NCBI GenBank assembly: GCA_003313425.1
Contig: NHZP01000024.1
Span: forward strand, 62,001 to 126,000
Direction: 5' to 3'
DNA: 64,000 nucleotides
Origin: Pseudopyrenochaeta lycopersici
Taxonomy: Eukaryota; Ascomycota; Dothideomycetes; Pleosporales; Pseudopyrenochaetaceae
How positions within the stretch are numbered: the stretch's first letter is position 1; each line of letters starts with the position of its first letter. Made by a program: the position numbers and the translations under genes. The notes beneath the pieces were generated by a model. The model was not told the origin of the DNA. It searched no databases and saw only the letters and a program-made list of their open reading frames with translations. This document shows positions 11,917-23,477 of the stretch, piece after piece.

Positions 11917-12764
11917 GCTTTCAATCATGAGCCTGAATGTGAGGATTCTCGAGGAGTGCACGAAGGAATGGTATGATCACGATTGACGGATGGGATCTCA
12001 ATACTTTTGGATATAGATTTTGTATTATTTATGTTGGACTATAATACAGGCACGCCGGACACTGACGAATATCATATTTAGGCAATGTAAATTAGCGTAC
12101 TCTACTTTAGTCGTTTATTGTTCATGGCGTTCATATCAGATGTGAAAGGCATTCTGCTCCAGGCTTTCTCATTAAAAAGAATTCCCATAGGTCTCTAGTG
12201 CACTCGTGTGAACCAGTGTGTAGAAAGGTAGAATTCTCCATCATTATTACCCCATCGAAAATTGCATGGGTGCAGAATATGGAACATTGACAGAACTCCA
12301 ACTCTACGACTGCCCTTATGAAACCTTTAGCCTAGGCTACAAATCATTCTGTAAGATGACTACTTTATGCCTGTAACGCAAGTTTGCCTTTTTTTTTTGC
12401 TTAAAGTAAAACGACGTATCAGCTGGAATACGCTCTAGAAGAGGCATTCCCCGCTCGAAACAATGAGCAAGATGCTTGCGGCAGGCTTGTCCTCACTCAG
12501 CTTCATTATGTAATTTGAATATACTCAGTACTTATACAGCCCCAGAACGTTGATTAATATCTACCTTGGTTTCATCTAGACTACCAATCTCAAGAGACCA
12601 ATTGATAGTTCTTGTGAGCTCTTGGACGAGTAACAGAATTTCTGTAGTTGCTTCTAGATTCGACCACGATCTAAGAACTTCTTAGGCAGATCGACCGTCT
12701 TAGCACGTATGTACTCCATAGCATCTATAATCCAATCAGGGCACAATTTCCAAATAGTCTGCAT
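11917..12764. other. Convergent intergenic region
   Basis: This is 3' flanking DNA between the MARVEL gene (plus) and the AtuA-type gene (minus). It is AT-rich, with no open frame of interest. Confidence 0.6.
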
Positions 12765-14852
12765 TTACTTACTCTTCCCCAATGTGTCGTAATTAGAGCA
12801 CGCATTGTATCCCCGGTCCAGATGGTCGTGTAACAAGAAATGTATCGCACGAATTCCCGGTAGTTCAAATCGGTCAATAGGCTTGCCGGTGTACTCCTCG
12901 GGACCCAAAAGCTGCTTGACCCGGTCGATCGTCATGAATGACCTTAGCCAATCCCACTCATCATCGTGTCGAACGAAGAAACCGCAGTTGCAGTCTGACG
13001 CTTTGTCACCCGAGCGACCGGCCACAATGTAGCCTAAAGGCGCGCGGACGATCTCACCAAAAGAACATAGGTCTCTGGGGAAGGTTGTTTCGTAAGAATC
13101 CTGTTGCCGCGGGTACTCTTTAGTGATCTTAGGTGGGCTGAGATTTGTGATCTGCTTTTCTCCCCACAATGTATGAACACGAAGAGGTAGCTGATCTTGC
13201 GGGAGAAGAGAAGGCCAATATTCATAGTATGGTTTTGGAACAATTTGACGCAAGTCGTTGGAAAGCGAAAGTCCGGGTGCAGACTGGAGGAAGACTTCGA
13301 GACACCATCTATTGAAGCCATTTGGAACGTCGGGACGGACGACCTCAGGATCGGAGGTTTGGGCAAAGCAGCGAAAGTCGACAGTAGCGACATCCTGGTT
13401 ACGCGCATCTACAGGCGATGAGCCATTTTGGTGAAATTTGAGAGTGGTAAAACGCTTTACGTTGTCGCCCATCGCTGTCCCCAGTCAATCATTCAGCCCC
13501 ATTTATGAGGGTATTTGCGATGCAGAAGTTGGAGATCTGATTAACATACCATATCTAATCTGGTCTTCAGTGAGCTTGCATTTCTCCTCAATATCTAGTC
13601 CACAAATAAAAAAATGCCACTCGCATTGCCAGCCCGCCGGTGCGGTGATACCGACTTTCGTAGTAGGTGGTGGAGGTAGACCTCTAACACCGGTGACGCG
13701 AACAACATCTTCGCTCACTTGATCCATCTTGATCGCGCTGAGATCAGCGGTGACATCGCAGTTGTAGTACAGAGGACCCTGAATCTCATACAGTAACTGC
13801 GAAGCGCACGATGCGGTAGTCACACAACCTATGTAATATTAGCCTCCAATGGGTCAATGTCCAAGTGAGCCCGCAAGTACCTCCGCTATTCTTCTCTTTT
13901 GCAATACTGAAAGTACCATCGTACTCAACTTCTGCGATCGGAAAGCCCATATTGACATGCTTCCCAGCCTTCATGAGATCTTTGAACATCGAATAATAGC
14001 CTCCACAGACGTAGCTTGAGCACTCAACGAGATGGCCAGCTACCAAGGCTCCTGCGAGTTCGTCGAATTGATCATTCTTCCAGCCATGCCACCATCTGCT
14101 TGTATCAGCTTTATTCACCTCCACCAAGGCATACTTGACCTACGCAGCAGCGCCAATCACTGGTGCAGCATCAGCGACTCTCCCGGCAATGACTATGTCA
14201 GCACCTTGTCTGAGGGCCTCTGCAATGCAAAGGCCTCCGAGGTAGGCCTGCGCGCACACAGGTTCCATACCCCATTCTTCGAGATCTTTCCCATGCATTA
14301 GGCTCTCAAATTTCTCCCCCTTCTTGATCAAGCTGTTGACTTGTCCAGTCACATCGTCACCTTCTATCCAGGCCACTTTCAGATGCGCTGCACATTGCTT
14401 CCCGAGAAGATCGACTACTACTTCAGCCAGAAGCTCGGTATCTGAGGCTCCGGCGTTAACGGCGAGCTTGGTCTTATTCTTGACAAGATTCGCAATCGCA
14501 GGTTCAAAGCACTGAAGAAAGGTGTCCGCATACATAGCGTTCTCTTTCCGCTCCTCGAGACTCCGCTGACTATGCCCATTCTGGCCCTTCCGACTTTTGA
14601 CTTTTCCACTTCCGTGCACAGTCATAGTCATCTCAGAGAGCCAGTCGCCTGTTGTGTGGTTAGTCAATAGCACTTTAAATTGACTAATTGAAAAGCTCTA
14701 CCCATCACTACGTCAATCTCTGGGTCTCCTGCCATACGAGTTATGGCAGTTGAACGGTCTGTAAAGCCGCCTGAACATCCAGCAATGCGTACTGCACGTT
14801 TGTGATTTGTACAATGAGACATTTTAGCCCGCTTCGTGTTAGACGGGGCCAT
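12765..14852 (-). CDS. AtuA-family (DUF1446) protein, paralogue 1
   Basis: Five exons (14852-14702, 14648-14144, 14095-13881, 13828-13550, 13474-12765) give 619 residues. It resembles bacterial AtuA of acyclic-terpene (citronellol/geraniol) utilisation: RIAGCSGG near the N-terminus, VVMGDWLSE, GADIVIAGRVADAAPVIGAA, WWHGW, GHLVECSSYVCGGYY, GPLYYNCDVTADL, GLPPPPTTKVGIT and, near residue 540, a RSGDK motif in the C-terminal domain. The biochemical role of AtuA proteins is unknown; a link to acyl-CoA breakdown is inferred from bacterial operons. An in-frame TAG at 14140-14142 lies inside the third intron (48 nt) and is not a defect. The segment after RSGDK (ASDCNCGF) departs from the more usual GxxxNIG form kept in paralogue 2. 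The start could also be the ATG at 14822. Confidence 0.87.
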
Positions 14853-16111
14853 ATGTAGGACGTAGGTGTCTGATATATCTTCACGAGAACAATGTGAGAA
14901 AGGAAGACGTGTTGTTGACAAGTAGACAGGAAACCTAGCGCTACATGCCTTTTCTATAACACTCCGCTTCGGATCTAAAACTAGCCCTGGCAAGGCCCAA
15001 GGCACCTGCCCAAGAAATATTGCCCAATCGCAGGTATGCAGTTCCTCTAGTGCGGCTTATATTTGGCGTGCTGACACTGTTTGCGGGTAATAATTTACGA
15101 GTACAGACGACTCAGGGCGGATAACGCTTTCCTGTACCCGGAGAGCGCTGTAGCATCATTGGTGTTTGACGACAGCGGGGCTGCGGGGAAGTTGACCGCG
15201 TGCTGTCGGAGCATGTTGATGGATTTCAGATATCATGGTAAAGGGTTGCATCTAAGGGCTATGCTGGCAACCAAGTCGACTGTATAGGCATGGTGTCACA
15301 ATTTGAATTATTGCCTATTCACGAGTACACAGGCACTTTCGACCTTCTCATGGAAAAGAATGAAATTGAAATATGACGACTTGTGGTTCACACATGACTT
15401 GCTTTTGTTACTAGTTGGGCCATGCATGACTCGACGTCATCCGAACACTTAATTAACTTTGTCAACCGATGCGAATCACAGCTTAGTTGCTTCCTACTTC
15501 TGATACAACGCCTATCCCTGTTCATATTACGTTCATATGAGTGCTCGGATTTCTATTGTTGCTCAATGTATAAAGCCGCCGTCTTGTTTGGTCGAGGTGT
15601 GGCATATTAGGCTGCTTCATGATGTCGCAGCCCTGCGAGTGCCAAATCGCGCCATAGAAATCTTTCATCATCTGCTGAACATTCGCCTTCTGCTCGACAA
15701 GAGCCGCACAAATTTTCAAACACATCTCGATTGGCATGGAACACAAGCTTCGGCTCTCCTTCCCCGAACGATGATATTGGAGACTTTTATGAGTGTAGTT
15801 GTGCATAGGATGCTTCAGGGCAATTCATCAAGCGGGGTTGTTCATGGGCTACAACAATCAGAGGGTACGAAGAACGCCTCCAACGACGGACAATTGAGTG
15901 AGGCAAATCAGCTTCTCAATGCGATTTGGCAACCAAGTGACGAATTCAATTTTAGCAGCCACGCAACATAAGGCATTATCTACAGCTTAGAGGTAGGCAA
16001 AGGAATTGCCTCTGCAATTCTATCAGGTTATAAACAGTCGGTCTGAAGCCACCACCCAGTACTCTTGCGGCCCATCAAAATCTCTAGTCCAATTGCGCCA
16101 CTCCATGCGAG
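14853..16111. other. Intergenic, between AtuA 1 and the permease
   Basis: This 1.26 kb holds the AtuA 1 promoter and the permease 3' flank. A 144-codon ATG-started frame on the plus strand (15537-15971) overlaps equally plausible frames on the minus strand and matches no family I know, so no gene is called. Confidence 0.45.
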
Positions 16112-18080
16112 CTACGGCTTCTCTACACTGATCCTTCCCGTCCCCACAACAACACCATCACCACTTACCAACATCCTCTCTGCCTCCTCTACCAACCGTC
16201 TAGGGCCCACATATCCTTTATTTCGAATCCAGAGATACCACCCTGCTAACAATATCGTGCAGCCGCCGACCATGGCAGAACAGTAGTTCATAGTGGTGTA
16301 ATCAAACGGCACGGCGAAGGGGAAACAATAGATTGGGATCCAGACAATCATGTACGCGCACGCGAGACCGCCAACCGTATAGAAAACAGGGGTTGGCATG
16401 GTGAAGGGGCCTTTGATGACGTGACGGCGGCGGGTCAGAATGTTCGGCAGGATGAAGGCTAGGTAGCTGAGGGAGCTCATGACGATGAAAGACCCGACGA
16501 AGGCGGCGAAGGCGGCACTGCTTCCAATGTAGATTAGGCCGAGGATTGTGTTAATCACACCGCAGATGAGGGTTGCATTAAATGGATTGCCCCATTTTTT
16601 GTCTACCTGTCCGATCCAGGCGCTGAATGGTGTCGCATCATCTCGTCCTAGTGTCCAGAGCATGCGCCCACTAGTAATGTAGCACCCGATGTTTGTGCAG
16701 AAGGTCGGGAGAACGATGACAATGAGGAGTCCAAGCGAACCAGCGTGCGAGTTTGTGGCTTGTCGGTAAAGCTCTGCGAGCGGAAACGGCCAGGGATTTG
16801 AGAAGAGGGAGTCGAGATCATTTACGGAATAAAAGATGGTGATCAGGTAGAGGAATGCGGTTAGGAATCCTACAGTGTACTGAGCAAGAATCGCCTTGGG
16901 AATGTTGGTGCGCGGGCGGGGAAGCTCCTCTGCGAGATGGGAAACACAGTCCCTGATATAGCGTCAGTCCCATGTACATGACTAGAGAGAGAGAGAAATG
17001 CTGTGGACTTATTTGGGGGAAGACTTACGGTGTCCCAACGGCAAACGCTCCATTCAACATGCCTGCACAGAACACAAACCCATCACTCGTCCAGCCGGCC
17101 TGGTTTTGCCATTCCTTCCATACAAAACTGCTGGTTGCATATCCTTTCCCTGACCTGCTTGGCATGATTGCACAGACGAGTATAGTGGTGAATACTCCAG
17201 CCAATATAAGAAACAGGCCGACATTCGTCAACATGGGAAGGGCGCGGTTGGCGAACATGACGATGAAGCAGGAGAGCCAAGTGAGAATGAGGTAGACAAT
17301 GAAGACATGCCAGCGCTCATAGGCGTAGCCTTCATGGAACAGGCCGTACATGGATATAACTTGATTGGCCAGGATAGAGGATATAGAGGCGGTGCCGAAG
17401 ATCCAGCCTAGGGCGTTCCACCTGTTGCTGATTGTCAGCATTCATGGTACCACCACTTGTCGACCTTTTACCCGCAAACATGACCCTCATGAGCCGCCGT
17501 ATGAGTTCACACACCCGTATGGCCGGGAAAGCGCGAGGTAGGGTACGTACCATCCAGCGAAAAACCCAATTACTCGTCCGAATTTCGCACCACCAGTCAC
17601 ACTAGCCCAGTGATAGACGCCAGCTGCGGAAGGGATGGCAGAAGCCATTTCGGCAATACATGCGGCGATCATGAAATAAAAACATGATACGGCGATGAAC
17701 TCGTAGATGACACCTGGAGGTCCGCCATTGTAAAGGGCGATAACCTAAGCCGGTAAGTATATCTACGGCTAGAGGATCGATATGGGCGTATTTGATTGTC
17801 GCCTGGATAATAAGAGCTTGCCAACGTTGGTGACAAGGTAGTGACGGTAAATGTTGACCAAAAGGGTGTAAAGAGAGCCATGAGGAAGACGTACTATTGA
17901 TCCTCCCAACGCCGCCCAAACATTGCCAGTGGTGATGCCAATTGAGCAAATTGACAACAGGCTGAACTGGCGTTCAAGCTCCTGTTTATGACCAGAGGCG
18001 TTGAGGACTTCGCCGACTGCGATTGTGTCGTCGGCAACGTCCGGTCGGGGCTTTTCCGACGACGACTTTTCTCTGCCCAT
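16112..18080 (-). CDS. Amino-acid/choline-type permease (APC superfamily)
   Basis: Four exons (18080-17895, 17744-17551, 17421-17029, 16952-16112) give 537 residues. A soluble N-terminus of about 45 residues leads into a hydrophobic series with APC hallmarks: SICSIGITTGNVWAALGGSI in helix 1, EMASAIPSAAGVYHWAS, FFAGWWNALGW, and GTPDCVSHLAEELPRPRTNI after the midpoint. About twelve membrane helices are expected. These features are those of fungal GABA/choline/amino-acid permeases (Hnm1/Uga4-like). The exact substrate cannot be told from sequence. The short soluble tail carries no obvious targeting motif. It is on the same strand as AtuA paralogue 1, about 1.26 kb upstream of it, so shared regulation is possible but not shown. 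Confidence 0.9.
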
Positions 18081-19577
18081 AACTAATGAAGTGGAATAGA
18101 CTTGGGGGCTGAATGGTGTATGCAGATAGCACAAAGCCACGCAATCACAGGATCTTGGGAGAGTTCGTTCACTTCAGCTTCGATAAGCTCAGGGGGGGGG
18201 GGGGGGCGCGAAAGAAAAACCACCAACTAGGGCGCAAAAGGTTGACAGCCGCGCGCAATATGCAAGCAATCAACTTTCAGTTGAGAGGCACAGGGAAAGG
18301 CAAGTCCGATCGCAGATCAAACGAAGAAGCTTAACAAAAGTCTCTTCTCGAACGCCAACAGGGTGGGACAAGAAGCGATGCGGGGGGCCCAGCAAAAGGC
18401 AATAGAAATGGAACAATTAAGACAAGCAAAAAAGCACCTACACACTCACACACATGCATGGGCCTTAATACGCTGATCCCAGGAGAGCGGGCTCGGACGC
18501 CTATCTCGTCTCCATGGTACCAACGTAAGTCGGTATGCTAAGCGACACCAGCAACAGGGCAGCGATAGCTGCTGGCCCGTCGCCTCGACACGTTCTCTGC
18601 AGAGGCTGTACAATGCAGGGCTGCATCTGGCGGCGCCGTCTCCGCACAGGTTCCATTGAAGCGGGTGAGACGAGCGCGAGACAAATGAACGATGCGCGGG
18701 CCTGATAGCGATGGGGGAAAGAGGCAGATGCGCCAAGGCGTTGGAGATAGTTGATCCCGGTCCATGTGCAGGAACAGGCTGTTACTTGGCCCAATTAGCT
18801 GCAGGGCGCTGATGCCGGAAGATACGCGAAAGCGTCTTGCAGGATGCATTTGAGTAACGAGGTGCCGTAAGCTGTGATAGAGAGACCAGGCACTCGAGCC
18901 GCATCTTGGAGGTTTGGTGGATCGGGGCTTGCTGGCAATTGTAGAACAGCGAGTTTGGATATCAAGAGTCGATAAATGATGGAGCGAAGGAATGAATCAA
19001 GTCAATGGAGAGGATAGAGTGCAATTGAGTGAGTGCAATGGGAATAGCTGCCCTCCCCGTTGTGCCGCACAGCAGGGTCCAAGATAGGCCTCCTAAAGGG
19101 GAGCGCGGCTGGTGAGCCGCTTCCCGGCGGGCCCCCCACGCTTTCCTCTCCGGGCGCGCTGATGCTCCGGCGGCCATGATTGGATGGAATGTGACATCAG
19201 CCAGTGACAATACGATTTGCGACCCGAGTTGATGGGATGTTGGCGAATGAAAAAGAAATGAGACATCAGATGTGTGCAAGTACATGGTCTTGGGGTGGTT
19301 GGGGCAGTACATAGCCATAGGCGCGCCGCACAGGCTGGCGACCGGGGGAATGGTGAGAAAAAGGCGTAGTGAAGAGCGTTTGCAGGCTGTTGGCCTTTGC
19401 ATGCGATAGTAGTTCCCCCTCCCTTCCCTTCCCTCAATAAAAATGCACCGTAAAGACTCCGAGGCCGTGTCTCTCTGGTCGAAAGGACAGGATTAATTTA
19501 CAGTGATGTAGGCGTGATTCAGCGTGAGCTAGCCCATTTCTATGGATCATTCGAAACCTCCCCAATGCCCGTTGCGA
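18081..19577. other. Intergenic region upstream of the permease
   Basis: No supported gene is seen. The stretch contains a G15 run at 18192-18206 and GA-rich DNA, with several overlapping minus-strand frames of 90-150 codons that share no family features and mostly lack an ATG. Confidence 0.5.
18192..18206. repeat. G15 homopolymer run
   Basis: There are fifteen consecutive G on the plus strand, about 110 bp upstream of the permease ATG on the other strand. Confidence 0.9.
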
Positions 19578-20358
19578 CTAGGTGCGCATGGCCGTGTCGT
19601 CGGTAGCGTCCATGTCGCCAATTTTGCGCTTGCCCGATGGAGCGCCATGGGCGTGGCCGTCTGCGGCGTCGTCTGCGTCGTCGTCGTCGTCTTCAGTCCA
19701 CTCCATGACTTCCCACTCAACCTGCACGCGGCTGGCAGCGTGAGCACCGCGCTGCTGCTTGAGCCGGCCCAAGCCTGTGTCCCGCACGACTTGTTCAAAC
19801 CACGGGGCACCGCGCGCCTGGGCTTCTGAGCGCGCAGGCGTCCGCGAGCGCGCATCACCGCTGCTGCCATGGTCGTCGCTGCCATCGGTCCATGGCAGCA
19901 GGCCGAGCTCCGCCAGCAGCGCCTGGTCGTCGTCCAGGAGGCTCCCGACCGTCAGGCAAATGTGCTCGGCTTCGTCGCGCGTGCGCTCGTTCCACGACGA
20001 CAGCTGGGTGCCGCAGTATCCGCAGAACTGGCGTCGGTGGGCATGCGCGGCGAAGGGCGACACGAAGCTGCGCTGGATGCTCGACCGCGTTTCGTCCGGG
20101 TACTGGGCGAAGGTGGCCGAGGTGAGCCAGGGCAAGGGCACGCGCAGCCAGAGGGTGAGTGGTGAGGCCGAGTGCTGTCCTGGTGGTTCTGTGAGCAGCT
20201 GGGCGGTCGAGGGCTTGGGGGGGGGGGGGGGGCGACTTACGGGACACGGGCGTGTTGTCGTATCTCACTTCGGCTTGCTGCGCTTGCTGCGACGGCACCT
20301 CGACGACGTAGCGGTAGCGCCCGCACGCGCAAGAGCCGTGCAGCGTCTGGCAAGCCAT
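19578..20358 (-). CDS. CENP-V/GFA-domain protein (Mss4-like fold), divergent
   Basis: Two exons (20358-20241 and 20179-19578) give 239 residues. The N-terminus has GSCACGRYRY (Cys10-x-Cys12) and a second zinc-type pair appears in QFCGYCGTQLSSW (Cys92, Cys95), the outer metal ligands of the glutathione-dependent formaldehyde-activating (GFA) fold. The central CxxC pair usual in GFA enzymes is absent, so a canonical formaldehyde-glutathione activity is unlikely. The C-terminal third is Ala/Gln/Arg-rich, with an acidic Asp run and a basic KRK end. The intron starts GTAAGT and then holds a 16-nt C run (G16 on the plus strand) six bases past the splice site. The acceptor was chosen (CCAG before 20179) because the nearer ACAG loses the frame. 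The family call is fairly firm; function is unknown. Confidence 0.75.
20217..20232. repeat. G16 homopolymer run inside an intron
   Basis: There are sixteen G on the plus strand, within the single intron of the GFA-like gene and next to its 5' splice site on the minus strand. Confidence 0.9.
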
Positions 20359-20696
20359 GGTCCGCAGCCTGATGTGTCTTGTTCCTTCGCCGCGGTGAAC
20401 GTGGAGGAGAAAGCGAAATTGGCGGTTGCGTCAAGTCGCGACTCGGCACTACCCGTGCTTTCGTGATTGGCCAGCCTTCAGCCTTACCACAGAGAGAGAG
20501 AGAGAGACCAGCCTCACCAAAGAACAACGACCAAGAGTGCCCGCGGGTTGGCCGGCCCTCGTTCTCTTATCTGGAGGCGCTCGAGTCCACAGTACCGCGC
20601 CAGAGCCAAATGCTTTCCACTGCACATACGAAAACGTCATAGAGAGAGCCTTCTACTGCCTTCTAGTAGACTCCCCCAGTGGCCTGATATTCCCGC
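20359..20696. other. Short intergenic gap
   Basis: This is the promoter of the GFA-like gene and the 3' end of the monooxygenase gene; both are on the minus strand. It holds a short GA repeat at about 20491-20507. Nothing else is seen. Confidence 0.6.
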
Positions 20697-22582
20697 TCAC
20701 ACAGCCTTGTCCTTCTGTCTCCGCTTGTTCGCCGCCGCCGCCTCATTCACCCCCTCAATCGCCTGCCTCGCACCCTCCCATGCCTTTCTCTTCCCCACAA
20801 ACACCCGGTAAATGTGCGGGCTCCAGATGCCCCCCATGAGCAAATTGCAAAACCTTCGCTCTCGTAGCCAAAACAGCCACCCTTTGACTCCATATCCCAG
20901 ATACTCGTTCACGCCCGTCCCCGCCAGCTCGTCCATCGCCCTCATCCAGGGTCCCCCGTCCATGGTCGCTGGCGATATGTTGTGCCCGCGCTGCGCTTCA
21001 TCAGCCAGCCACACGTGATGCTTTTCAACGGCTGCTTCCATTTCAGACTGTGCAGGCAGCGACGATGCCCCTTTCCACACTTGCGCAATCGCTTGTGAAG
21101 CCATGTCGAAGATTTGAAATCCGCCCACGGCGAACTGCACGTTCCCAAGGAACGCCAGGCTATCTGGCTGCACAAGCGAGAAGACGTTCTGGTACAGCCG
21201 AAAGAGACTTCGGTTGTTCGAACCGCCCGCCGATGCCCACGCCGAGGGGACGCATGTAGGATCAAAGCCTGAGTCGAGAATGCCAAAGTCGCTCTTATAC
21301 CCCGTGCACCAGATCAATGCGTCAACATCTACCTTCCTTCCGTCCTCGAGCTCCACCGTGGTGCCGCTGAGGATGCGCTTTATCCCCCTGACAGATTCAA
21401 TGCTCCCCGCCTCAAGGCACGGCACCAGGTTGTCGGTTACTATGGGGAGTTTTTGTGGCGGCTATAGACATGAGGCACCCAGTTAATCACCATGCTTTCA
21501 CGCAGATTATGCATCGACATCTTACCTCAAAGCCCCACTCTGGGCGCAGTGTAAAACTTTTGTCCTGCAGATCTTTTACAAACTTGTCGAAGATTTTGTC
21601 CCCAAAGCGAGGCAAGTAAGCAAGTATAACGCTTTGCAAAGTGAAGAGGCGCAGGTTGTGGGTATGGTCGATAGGTGCACCGTTGAAGCCTCGAGGAAGC
21701 TGTGGGTCAGACTACGCATTAGCCAAAATGATTGCAATGCGGTTGCTCCCGTGGCAGCCATGCAAATGAAGATACGTACAATCCGCGCTCCGTGTCGATG
21801 CGCGAGATACACCTTGTCTGCAACCCCAACAAGCTGCGTTGCTGTATCTGCCGCGCTATTACCAAAGCCAACCACCATGACTCGTTTGCCTTTGTAGTCC
21901 TCAGGCCGCTTGAAGGCTGTTGAGTGCACACTCCTTGCTCCAAATTTATCCATTCCCTCTACGACTGGCAAGTTAGGCTTGCCTACTATGCCACCGATCG
22001 CAAGAATTATCTTGTCGAAATATTCTTCATTCTGCCCTGCAATTCTGACTGCCCATTTCTTACCATCTTGGTCAAAAGTGACCTGCGTGATGCGAGTGTT
22101 AAGCCTGAGGTGCGGAGCGAGATTGAAGTGATTGGAATAGCTGGCCAGGTACTGTTGCACTTGGGCAGCTGTGGGGTATGACTGCATATCTAGCATCCTA
22201 TGTGAGCTTTCAATCCTACCACAACGGCAACAACGCAAAACGACACCGACCTTCAGGGTAAGGATAATCGGTAAAGCATCCCTACCATAAGATCAGCATC
22301 TCAACTTTGCTCGCCATACACAACCAGGAGCACCAACTCTTTCCCGTGAAATATTCACAACAGTCTTTTGCATCACAGAAGTCTCATCTGCCTCATTATA
22401 CTGCCATAGTCCGCCAACATAGCTGTGGCGGTCAAAGCCTGTAACGTCAAACCCTTCTTCTTTTAGATTCTTCACTGCTACCAGGCCGGCAGGTCCTACG
22501 ATGATCAGCCATATGTTCTTTCTAATTGAACTCGACGGGACTAACCGAGACCTATGACAGCTACAGTAGTGCCTTCCCGCAT
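20697..22582 (-). CDS. Flavin-containing monooxygenase (FMO-like)
   Basis: Six exons (22582-22546, 22495-22338, 22281-22251, 22189-21780, 21699-21526, 21461-20697) give 524 residues. The start MREGTTVAVIGLGPAG holds the FAD-binding GxGxxG at 11-16. TDYPYPE follows, and then the pre-motif HSTAFKRPEDYKGKRV and the NADPH-binding GFGNSA at 183-188, in the order typical of class B flavin monooxygenases. IWCTGYKSDF, near the start of the last exon, matches the conserved ATGY-type motif. Such enzymes oxygenate soft nucleophiles (N or S) or act as Baeyer-Villiger oxidases; the substrate here is unknown. Exon 3 is only 31 nt. The C-terminal end carries a hydrophobic stretch (GWLFWLRERRF) and a basic tail. 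Neighbours give no clear pathway. Confidence 0.88.
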
Positions 22583-23477
22583 TTCTCTCCGATGTCGCAC
22601 AAACCTGAAGGCCCTCACGCAGCAGGCGGGTATGGAGACACCTGTTTTTTGCGATTATATCGTATGCCTCGCGCCAATATTGCCCATAGACGTCTGTCTG
22701 AAGATGTACCAACACTGTAGGGCACAATTTGACGGCGGTTGGATGTATGATGTTAGGTAGTCTGACTGTGTTGGGGGGCCTAATCAGTCTTGCCACGAGA
22801 TATGAGATGACACCATGCGTCTGGAAAACCTACCATGTACCATCTGTCTTTCCGGAAAAAGCTTGATCAGAGGCAGTGCTGCTGGACACTGCAATTCTTC
22901 AACTACAGCAAGTAGTAGTTCAGCTTGATGCTTTGTGCTGCAGATCTGATTTTTTTTTTAACAGAGCAGCCTCAACCCAATCTAGGCTACCTTAAAATAC
23001 CGCCAGATATCTTTTTCACAGGATCACTTAGCTGCAAGAGCACGAGTACAGTAGTGGCATTCAACGGTGCTGCAGTCAAGTAGACCGGCTAACGCCGCGA
23101 TACTGGTGGGACGCGCTGTGTGGCGCCTGCCCCGCATCGCCAACATATGCGCGTGCAATTCCACCATTCACATCTACTGCTTCGGCGTCGTATAGACACA
23201 CGAGTCCAACCTGGAGTGCAACTCTGAGGTTTGAAGGCTTGCGCAAGTAAGACGCGCGGCTCTAGAGTTGCGATTGGGTGTCCAACGAACGGCCACAAGG
23301 CAGCAGCTCAAGCTACGCATAGCATCACCAAAGACATAAAGTATCGCAACAATTTAAGCTTTCATCGCCTGCTTTTTGTTCTTTTGGCCCATCATCCATG
23401 CTCGACGCCTACATTGACTCGATAGACTCGATAGCTACTTCCTAATATTGTTGAGAGACAGCTCTACCATATCGACC
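22583..23477. other. Divergent promoter region
   Basis: This is shared upstream DNA of the monooxygenase (minus) and the PY-motif protein (plus). It has no supported gene. A short direct repeat GACTCGATA occurs twice at 23417-23433, just before the PY gene. Confidence 0.55.

Noticed and set aside
14140..14142. In-frame TAG inside the first AtuA gene, suggesting a pseudogene
   Set aside because: It lies in a 48-nt intron (14143-14096) with a GTAGGT donor and GCAG acceptor. Removing it restores the conserved GAAAWWHGW join.
19855..20358. 167-codon minus-strand frame continuing straight through the GFA-like intron
   Set aside because: It reads through the poly-C intron and loses the CGYCG zinc motif, which is in another phase joined by splicing.
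5625..23477. A secondary-metabolite gene cluster around laeA
   Set aside because: No polyketide synthase, NRPS, terpene cyclase or prenyltransferase is present. The FMO and permease are too far apart and too generic to define a cluster.
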